A stretch of 64,000 bases of DNA, taken from Pseudomonadales bacterium (lineage in GTDB: Bacteria > Pseudomonadota > Gammaproteobacteria > Pseudomonadales > Pseudohongiellaceae). Positions 58,048 through 64,000 of this stretch are shown one piece after another. The stretch is taken from NCBI GenBank assembly GCA_022822865.1, contig JAJDYJ010000047.1:1-64000 (forward strand). Direction: 5' to 3'. A program made the translations under genes and the position numbers. How positions within the stretch are numbered: position 1 is the first letter of the stretch; each line of letters begins with the position of its first letter. The notes under the pieces were generated by a model, which was given only the letters and a program-made list of their open reading frames with translations, did not search any database and was not told the origin of the DNA.

Positions 58048-59577
58048 TTGTCCTCTCCACCCGATTCCGAAAGCGGCGCGCCGTCCATCGACCGGTTCAT
58101 CTTTGCCGGTGGACTTCTGCTGCTGGTGGGCGTCGTGCTTGCGATTCTCGTCGCGCCGCAATGGAGCGCCACTGCGATAGACAGCACCTATGTCGCCATC
58201 ACGACCAGGTTCGGCGTGTTGTATGTGGCGGCGGCCGTAGCGACTCTTTGCTTTCTCTTGTACATCGCCATCAGCCGGCATGGAGACCTGGTGCTGGGCT
58301 CCTCCGCCGATCCGGAATACAGTCGATTCAGTTGGGCATCGATGCTGTTCTGCGCCGGCATCGGCGCCTCGCTGCTCTACTGGGGTGCGACGGAGTGGGC
58401 GTTCTATTACGTTGCGCCGCCGTTCGGCATCGAAGCCGAATCCGACGCGGCGTTGTTGATGGCCAACAGTTACGGAATGTTTCATTGGGGGCCGATAGGC
58501 TGGTCCTTTTACTTGCTGCCGGCGGTCGGCCTGAGCCTTTCCTTTCACGTGTTCCGGGTTCCCACTCTCCGCCTCAGCTCCGCCTGCGGCGAAGTTCTGG
58601 GGAGACAGCGGGAACTTTGGCCGGGGCGGCTGGTGGACCTGCTGTTCATCGTCGGCACGATCGGCACCTGCGCCACCGGGCTGGGATTCGGCACCTCGGT
58701 GGTGTCGGCGGCCGTAAACAGGCTCACCGGCATAGAAGACGGCATCGGGTTGCAGATCGGCGTCATAGCGGCGGCGACGGGCCTGATCGCGTTCAGCGTG
58801 TACCGGGGACTGAACCAGGGCATTCGACGCCTTAGCACGATCAACTCCGCACTGGCGCTGGTGCTGGTCGGCTGCATATTCCTGTTCGGGCCGAGCCTGT
58901 TCATTTTCGAGGCAGGCATCGCGTCCCTGGGCACAGTGACCGGCAATTTCCTGCGCATGCTCACCTGGACCGACCCGCTCCAGCGCGCTGAATTCGTGGA
59001 AACCTGGACCGTTTTCTACTGGGCCTGGTGGCTGGCGATGGGTCCGTTCATCGGCATGTTCATCTGCAGGATTTCCCGCGGCCGCAGCTTGCGCGAACTG
59101 ATACTCGGCGTGCTTGGCTGGGGCAGTATCGGCTGCGCGCTGTTCTTCATGGTGCTCGGCGGTTACGCCCAGCACCTGGAAATCGAGGGGATCTACCCCG
59201 TGGTGCGCGAGGCGACGGAAGTCAGTCCTTCGACCGCGCTTGCCGGCATCGTCTCGCTCCTGCCGATGGGTTCCGTACTCGTTCTGCTGCTCGCGGTGAT
59301 CGGACTGGTCTTTGTCGCGACCACTTACGATTCGGCCGCCTATACGCTGGCGGCTGGCGCCACGCGCTATCTGCAAGCGGACCAGCATCCCTCGCGCCTG
59401 CATCGGGTATTCTGGGCCTTCGCCCTGGGCTCTCTTCCCCTCAGCCTGCTGTTCCTGGGTGGACTGCGGGAGCTTCAGACCGCCTCCTTGCTGGCATCCT
59501 TGCCGATCCTGCTGGTCTACGGCATGCTCGCCGTTTCCATATCACGCATGCTGAACCGGGCTCGCGCCCCGCGGTGA
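58048..59577 (+). CDS. BCCT-family betaine/choline/carnitine transporter
   Basis: 509 aa from a TTG start with GGAG about 10 bases before. Twelve membrane segments. Family signatures: GASLLYWGATEWAFYYVAPPF, SYGMFHWGPIGWSFYLLPAVGLSLSF, and TWTVFYWAWWLAMGPFIGMFICRISRGRSLRELILG. Takes up glycine betaine, carnitine or similar quaternary amines driven by Na+ or H+. It may feed the betaine-type catabolic module 40 kb upstream. Convergent with rplQ. Confidence 0.9.
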   Translation: MSSPPDSESGAPSIDRFIFAGGLLLLVGVVLAILVAPQWSATAIDSTYVAITTRFGVLYVAAAVATLCFLLYIAISRHGDLVLGSSADPEYSRFSWASMLFCAGIGASLLYWGATEWAFYYVAPPFGIEAESDAALLMANSYGMFHWGPIGWSFYLLPAVGLSLSFHVFRVPTLRLSSACGEVLGRQRELWPGRLVDLLFIVGTIGTCATGLGFGTSVVSAAVNRLTGIEDGIGLQIGVIAAATGLIAFSVYRGLNQGIRRLSTINSALALVLVGCIFLFGPSLFIFEAGIASLGTVTGNFLRMLTWTDPLQRAEFVETWTVFYWAWWLAMGPFIGMFICRISRGRSLRELILGVLGWGSIGCALFFMVLGGYAQHLEIEGIYPVVREATEVSPSTALAGIVSLLPMGSVLVLLLAVIGLVFVATTYDSAAYTLAAGATRYLQADQHPSRLHRVFWAFALGSLPLSLLFLGGLRELQTASLLASLPILLVYGMLAVSISRMLNRARAPR

Positions 59578-59619
59578 GAAACACCGAAATCGGCTGGGAC
59601 CGGCAGATTCCGCGAAGTT

Positions 59620-60006
59620 CTAGTCTTCTTCGTCGTCGACTTCGACTTCGGGGCGGTCGACGAGTTCGACCCAGGCCATGGGGGCGCTGTCGCCGTCGCG
59701 ATAGCCGCATTTGAGGATGCGGATGTAGCCGCCGGGGCGATCCTGGTAACGCGGGCCCAATTCAGTGAAGAGCTTGCCGACCGTGGCCTTGTTGCGCACC
59801 CGGCGGAAGGCCAGGCGCCGGTTGGCCACGCTGTCCTCCTTGGCCAGGGTGATGAGAGGCTCGGCGATGGTGCGCAGTTCCTTGGCCTTGGCCAGGGTCG
59901 TCTTGATGATTTCGTGCTCCACCAGCGACGTCGTCATGTTGCGAAACATGGCGGTGCGATGTGCGCTGTCGCGGCTGAAACTGCGGCCGCTTTTTCGATG
60001 ACGCAT
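59620..60006 (-). CDS. rplQ: 50S ribosomal protein L17
   Basis: 128 aa. [56 protein letters not shown] is the standard L17 start. The acidic tail (EVEVDDEED) is somewhat longer than the E. coli protein. Last gene of the alpha operon, directly after rpoA. Confidence 0.98.
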   Translation of the reverse strand: MRHRKSGRSFSRDSAHRTAMFRNMTTSLVEHEIIKTTLAKAKELRTIAEPLITLAKEDSVANRRLAFRRVRNKATVGKLFTELGPRYQDRPGGYIRILKCGYRDGDSAPMAWVELVDRPEVEVDDEED

Positions 60007-60027
60007 TTGCTGAACCCCTTTCTTGCC

Positions 60028-61026
60028 TCAGGCGACCCGTTCGTCGGACTTCAGCCGCGCGGGCGGCCAGTTTTCGAGCCGCAGGCCGAGTGAAAGTCCG
60101 CGGGTTGCGAGCACGTCCTTGATCTCGGTCAGGGATTTCTTGCCGAGATTGGGCGTGCGCAGCAACTCCACTTCGGAGCGCTGGATCAGATCGCCGATGT
60201 AATAAATGTCTTCCGCCTTCAGGCAGTTGGCCGAACGTACGGTCAATTCGAGATCGTCCACCGGCCGCAGGAGGATGGGATCGATCTCGTCCTCGCGCTG
60301 GGACGGCTCGTTGACGATCTCGCTCTGGAAATCGACGAACACCGCCAACTGGTGTTGCAGGATGGTGGCGGCATGGCGGATGGCCTCTTCCGGATCGATC
60401 GTACCGTTGGTTTCCAGATCGATGATGAGCTTGTCGAGGTCGGTGCGTTGCTCGACACGGGCGTTATCGACCGAATAGGAAATCCGCACGATCGGGCTGT
60501 AGGACGCGTCGAGCAGTAACTTGCCTACGGCGCGGGTTTCGTCGTCCTCGCCAATGCGCGAATCCGCCGGCGAGTAGCCGCGGCCCGAACGCACGGTCAG
60601 GCGCATGTTCAATTCGCCTTCGTCGTTCAGATGGGCTATCTCATGGTCCGGATTGACGATCTCCACGCCATGGGTCGTCTCGATATTCGCGGCGGTGACC
60701 AGGCCCGGACCCTTGCTCTTCATCTCGAGCACGGCTTCCTGGCGGTCGTTGAGTACGATGGCGATGCCTTTCAGATTGAGCAGGATTTCCACCACGTCTT
60801 CGCGCACGCCTTCGATCGTGCTGTATTCGTGCACCACTCCGTCGATCTCGACTTCCTCGATCGCGCTGCCCGGCATGGACGAAAGCAGGATCCGGCGCAG
60901 GGCGTTACCGAGGGTATGCCCGAAACCCCGCTCCAGCGGCTCCAGCACCACGCGCGAGTGGTACTTGTCGAATTCGTCTACCTGCACCACTCTGGGGGTG
61001 AGGAAATCTGCTAAGGATATCTGCAT
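60028..61026 (-). CDS. rpoA: RNA polymerase alpha subunit
   Basis: 332 aa, usual length. The N-terminal assembly domain has [26 protein letters not shown]; the C-terminal DNA-binding domain has [54 protein letters not shown]. Lies between rpsD and rplQ as in other Gammaproteobacteria. Confidence 0.99.
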   Translation of the reverse strand: MQISLADFLTPRVVQVDEFDKYHSRVVLEPLERGFGHTLGNALRRILLSSMPGSAIEEVEIDGVVHEYSTIEGVREDVVEILLNLKGIAIVLNDRQEAVLEMKSKGPGLVTAANIETTHGVEIVNPDHEIAHLNDEGELNMRLTVRSGRGYSPADSRIGEDDETRAVGKLLLDASYSPIVRISYSVDNARVEQRTDLDKLIIDLETNGTIDPEEAIRHAATILQHQLAVFVDFQSEIVNEPSQREDEIDPILLRPVDDLELTVRSANCLKAEDIYYIGDLIQRSEVELLRTPNLGKKSLTEIKDVLATRGLSLGLRLENWPPARLKSDERVA

Positions 61027-61060
61027 GAAATCTACCTAATCCGAAAGTTACGCTTTCTTG

Positions 61061-61681
61061 CTACTTGGAGTACAACTCCACTATCAGGTTCTCGTTGATG
61101 TCCGGCGGCAGGTCAGCACGGTCAGGCACGCGAGTGAACTGACCTTCCATCTTGCCGGAGTCAACCGAAACCCAATCCACTTCTGTCCTTTGAGCGGCCA
61201 GCTCCATCGCGGATTTAATTCGCAATTGCTGTTTCGCCCGTTCCCGCACGGAGACGACGTCGCCTTCGTTGACCTGGTAGGAAGGGATGTTCACCAGTTC
61301 GCCGTTCACGCTTATCGACTTGTGAGATACAAGTTGCCGCGCTTCGGCGCGAGTCGAGCCGAAGCCCATGCGGTACACCACGTTGTCGAGCCGGCATTCG
61401 AGCAGTTGCAGCAGATTCTCGCCGGTCGCGCCCTTGCGCCGGGCCGCTTCCTTGTAATAGCCGCGGAACTGCTTCTCGAGAACGCCGTAGGCGCGGCGCA
61501 CCTTCTGCTTTTCGCGCAACTGCACGCCATAGTCCGACAGCCGTCCCCGGCGCTGTCCGTGCTGACCGGGAATCGCCTCGGTCTTGCATTTGCTGTCGAT
61601 GGGACGAACGCCGCTTTTCAGAAAAAGGTCGGTGCCTTCCCGGCGGGACAACTTGCATTTTGGGCCCAGATATCTGGCCAT
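61061..61681 (-). CDS. rpsD: 30S ribosomal protein S4
   Basis: 206 aa. [33 protein letters not shown] and the S4 RNA-binding domain ([32 protein letters not shown]) are clear. Starts 16S assembly; in E. coli it also represses this operon through the rpsM leader, which may hold here. Confidence 0.99.
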   Translation of the reverse strand: MARYLGPKCKLSRREGTDLFLKSGVRPIDSKCKTEAIPGQHGQRRGRLSDYGVQLREKQKVRRAYGVLEKQFRGYYKEAARRKGATGENLLQLLECRLDNVVYRMGFGSTRAEARQLVSHKSISVNGELVNIPSYQVNEGDVVSVRERAKQQLRIKSAMELAAQRTEVDWVSVDSGKMEGQFTRVPDRADLPPDINENLIVELYSK

Positions 61682-61724
61682 ACTCAGTCTCTCCTGTGCC
61701 TTTCCATACTGTCGCCGCTTCGCG

Positions 61725-62120
61725 CTACACGCGCCGCTTCTTCGGCGGGCGGCAACCGTTGTGAGGAATGGGAGTCACGTCGGTAATATTGTTCACGCGC
61801 AGACCGCAGGCATTCAGCGCGCGCACCGCGGATTCGCGCCCCGGCCCCGGTCCGTTGACCTTCACGTCCACGTTCTGCATGCGATACAGCTCAATGGCCG
61901 TGCGGCCGGCTTTCTCCGCGGCGACCTGGGCCGCGAAAGGCGTGCTCTTGCGCGAGCCGCGGAAGCCGGAACCGCCCGCGGTCGCCCAGGTAAGGGCGTT
62001 GCCCTGGCGGTCAGTCACGGTAATGATCGTATTGTTGAAAGACGCGTGAATGTGGACAACGCCGTCGGAGACTTCGCTGCGCGCTTTCTTGCGTCCTGTC
62101 TTGGCTCCTGGTGTTGCCAT
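61725..62120 (-). CDS. rpsK: 30S ribosomal protein S11
   Basis: 131 aa. [53 protein letters not shown] and the closing [18 protein letters not shown] are diagnostic. Three bases after rpsM. Confidence 0.99.
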   Translation of the reverse strand: MATPGAKTGRKKARSEVSDGVVHIHASFNNTIITVTDRQGNALTWATAGGSGFRGSRKSTPFAAQVAAEKAGRTAIELYRMQNVDVKVNGPGPGRESAVRALNACGLRVNNITDVTPIPHNGCRPPKKRRV

Positions 62121-62123
62121 GGT

Positions 62124-62480
62124 TTACTTCCTGATCGGCTTGCGCGGACCCTTGCGGGTGCGGGCATTGGTCTTGGTGCGCTGTCCGCGCACCGGCAGCG
62201 AACGGCGATGCCGGATGCCGCGATTGCAGCCGAGGTCCATCAGCCGCTTGATGTTCATGGAGGTTTCCCGACGCAGATCGCCCTCGGTCGGAACCTTGAC
62301 GACTTCGGCCCGGATCGAATCGAGTTGTTCCGGACTCAGTTCGCTGGTGCGGGTCGAGGGCTCGATGCCGGCGGCTTCGCAGATCGCGCCCGCCAGGGTC
62401 GGCCCTATGCCATAGACATATCGCAGGGAAATCACGATATGCTTGTTGTCCGGTATGTTGACTCCGGCAATACGTGCCAT
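62124..62480 (-). CDS. rpsM: 30S ribosomal protein S13
   Basis: 118 aa. [30 protein letters not shown] and the basic tail [26 protein letters not shown] are diagnostic. Placed between rpmJ and rpsK. Confidence 0.99.
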   Translation of the reverse strand: MARIAGVNIPDNKHIVISLRYVYGIGPTLAGAICEAAGIEPSTRTSELSPEQLDSIRAEVVKVPTEGDLRRETSMNIKRLMDLGCNRGIRHRRSLPVRGQRTKTNARTRKGPRKPIRK

Positions 62481-62513
62481 AAATTCACTCCACCTCTTGC
62501 TCTCGCACTTCCT

Positions 62514-62630
62514 TTAGCCCTGTCTTTGCTTATGACGAGGCTCGGCGCTGCAGATCACGCGGATCACGCCGTTGCGCTTGATGATCTTGCAGTTCCGGCA
62601 AATCTTTTTTACGGATGCTCGCACTTTCAT
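62514..62630 (-). CDS. rpmJ: 50S ribosomal protein L36 (not in ORF track)
   Basis: 38 aa read from the minus strand: [20 protein letters not shown] then [18 protein letters not shown]. It has the zinc-binding form with C, C, C and H in the expected places. Between secY and rpsM, its normal site. Confidence 0.97.
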   Translation of the reverse strand: MKVRASVKKICRNCKIIKRNGVIRVICSAEPRHKQRQG

Positions 62631-62645
62631 GATCCCGACCTCCTG

Positions 62646-63971
62646 CTAGATTCCCGTCCGGCCATAGGCGCCGAGCCTGGATTTCTTCATCAGCGAGTCA
62701 TATTGATGGGACATCAGATGCGACTGCACCTGAGACCAGAAATCCATGGTCACGACGACTGAAATCAGCAGCGCCGTGCCGCCGAGATTGAACGGCACGT
62801 TGGCCAGCATCTGCATGAAATTCGGCAGCAGGCAGACCAGCGTGATATAAATCGCGCCGAACATGGTCAGACGGGTGATTACGCCGTCGATGTATTTCGC
62901 GGTCTGTTCGCCGGGCCTGATGCCCGGTATGAACGCTCCGGAGCGGCGCAGGTTGTCCGCCACGTCCCGCGGATTGAACACCAGCGCGGTATAAAAGAAA
63001 CAGAAGAAAATGATCATCGCGCTGAAAATGATGATGTATAGCGGCTGGCCGGGACCGATCAGCAGGGCCAGATCCTGCAGCCATTCGGCGCCTTCGGACT
63101 GACCGAACCATTGTCCGAGCGAGGCCGGAAACAGCAGGATGCTGCTGGCGAAAATCGCCGGAATCACGCCCGCCATGTTGATCTTCAGCGGCAGATGGCT
63201 AGCCTGGGCCTGGTACATCTTGCGGCCCTGCTGACGCTTGGCGTAGTTCACGGTAATGCGGCGCTGGGCCCGCTCGACGTATACGATGCAGCCGACCACG
63301 CCGACGGCGATCAGGCCGACCACGAGCAGCAATACGCCATTGATCTGGCCTTCGTAGGCCTGGGTCAGCGACGTTCCGACGGCAGCGGGGAAGCCCGCGA
63401 CGATGCCGGCGAAAATCAGCATGGAAATGCCGTTGCCGACGCCTTTCTCGGTGATCTGTTCGCCCAGCCACATCAGGAACATGGCGCCGGTCACCAGCGA
63501 GATGATCGCGGTGAGCGTGAACGCCAGGCCCGGATTGTAGGCCAGCGGCGTGAGCAGCCCCATGGTCATGCCGGTGCCCTGCACGGTGGCCAGGCCCAAT
63601 GCGCCCCAGCGGGTGTATTGCGTGATCTTGCGGCGTCCGGACTCGCCTTCCTTCTTCAACTGGTCGAGCTGGGGGCTGACCGCGGTCAGCAGTTGCATGA
63701 TGATCGAGGCGGAAATGTACGGCATGATGCCGAGCGCGACGATGCTCATACGCTCGAGGGCGCCGCCCGAAAACATGTTGAACAGGTCGGCGAATGTGCC
63801 TTCGTTCTGGGAGAAAAACGCCTGCAACTGGATCGGGTCGATGCCGGGCACGGGAATATGGGTGCCGACGCGATAGACGAAAATCGCGAACAGCAGGAAC
63901 AGCAGGCGCGCCTTCAGCTCGCCAAGACCGGCGCCGATATTCTCGGGACTTATTCCTGGTTTCTTCGCCAT
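62646..63971 (-). CDS. secY: Protein translocase subunit SecY
   Basis: 441 aa with ten membrane segments. Forms the protein channel with SecE and SecG. Clear marks: [41 protein letters not shown] and [15 protein letters not shown]. Seven bases after the stop of the upstream (rplO-like) gene fragment. Confidence 0.99.
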   Translation of the reverse strand: MAKKPGISPENIGAGLGELKARLLFLLFAIFVYRVGTHIPVPGIDPIQLQAFFSQNEGTFADLFNMFSGGALERMSIVALGIMPYISASIIMQLLTAVSPQLDQLKKEGESGRRKITQYTRWGALGLATVQGTGMTMGLLTPLAYNPGLAFTLTAIISLVTGAMFLMWLGEQITEKGVGNGISMLIFAGIVAGFPAAVGTSLTQAYEGQINGVLLLVVGLIAVGVVGCIVYVERAQRRITVNYAKRQQGRKMYQAQASHLPLKINMAGVIPAIFASSILLFPASLGQWFGQSEGAEWLQDLALLIGPGQPLYIIIFSAMIIFFCFFYTALVFNPRDVADNLRRSGAFIPGIRPGEQTAKYIDGVITRLTMFGAIYITLVCLLPNFMQMLANVPFNLGGTALLISVVVTMDFWSQVQSHLMSHQYDSLMKKSRLGAYGRTGI

Positions 63972-63977
63972 TGCCGA

Positions 63978-64000
63978 TTACTCGCTTTCGCCTTCCTCCG
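63978..64000 (-). CDS. 3' end of the gene upstream of secY, probably rplO (partial)
   Basis: Only the last codons are in the window: EEGESE then TAA at 63980-63978, 6 bases before the secY ATG. In this gene order ribosomal protein L15 (rplO) is expected here. The visible tail is too short to prove it. Confidence 0.55.

Overview
The window looks like chromosome from an uncultivated, probably marine, Gammaproteobacterium. The right end (59620-64000) carries the conserved order secY-rpmJ-rpsM-rpsK-rpsD-rpoA-rplQ on the minus strand. Most of the window is GC-rich, with tightly packed genes and many secreted proteins. The lineage is inferred from gene order and protein style; no rRNA or tRNA gene was seen. 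No CRISPR array, IS transposase or phage gene was recognised.

Layout. (1) 170-4987, minus strand: a class II microcin/bacteriocin-type operon. It holds three small precursors with double-glycine leaders (one, 48 aa, is too short for the ORF track), two small membrane proteins that are immunity candidates, a C39 peptidase-containing ABC exporter and an HlyD-type adaptor. Its 3540-5080 part is visibly AT-richer than the neighbourhood, and a 15-base C/G homopolymer lies in the probable promoter. (2) 5098-20834: a methylated-amine/one-carbon module. It has a non-pyrrolysine MttB-family methyltransferase, two tandem dimethylglycine/sarcosine dehydrogenase-type flavoproteins with GcvT domains, formate-THF ligase, a GbdR/GlxA-like AraC regulator, and the NAD-dependent formate dehydrogenase operon fdsGBA-fdhD-mobA. 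Together they could strip methyl groups, pass them to folate and oxidise them through formate to CO2. (3) 20917-28850: secreted or periplasmic proteins, namely a matrixin-like zinc protease, a lipocalin-like protein, two paralogous unknown proteins, an NHL propeller, a haem-motif lipoprotein and a cupin. (4) 28922-42361, plus strand: FAD 2-hydroxyacid dehydrogenase, SDR, nitroreductase, TPR protein, SoxC/SoxD-like sulfite dehydrogenase pair, DUF5916-type outer-membrane protein, Met-rich secreted protein, and a GST / CoA-transferase / SDR trio.

(5) 42367-49124, minus strand: PLP dehydratase, FMN 2-hydroxyacid dehydrogenase, a redoxin-cytochrome-copper monooxygenase fusion, an MHS-type MFS transporter, and a second NHL propeller. 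The last two have near-identical promoters. (6) 49255-59577, plus strand: MetY-like sulfhydrylase, DoxX, glycerol kinase, histidine phosphatase, LspA, DapA-like aldolase/lyase, PQQ dehydrogenase, AAA/DUF4143 ATPase and a BCCT transporter that could import betaine for module 2. (7) The ribosomal/alpha operon.

The strongest candidates for something undescribed are the three-peptide microcin operon with its homopolymeric promoter, and the co-occurrence of a PHM-like copper monooxygenase fusion with PAL-like NHL propellers. All functional calls come from motifs and context read by eye; no database search was run.
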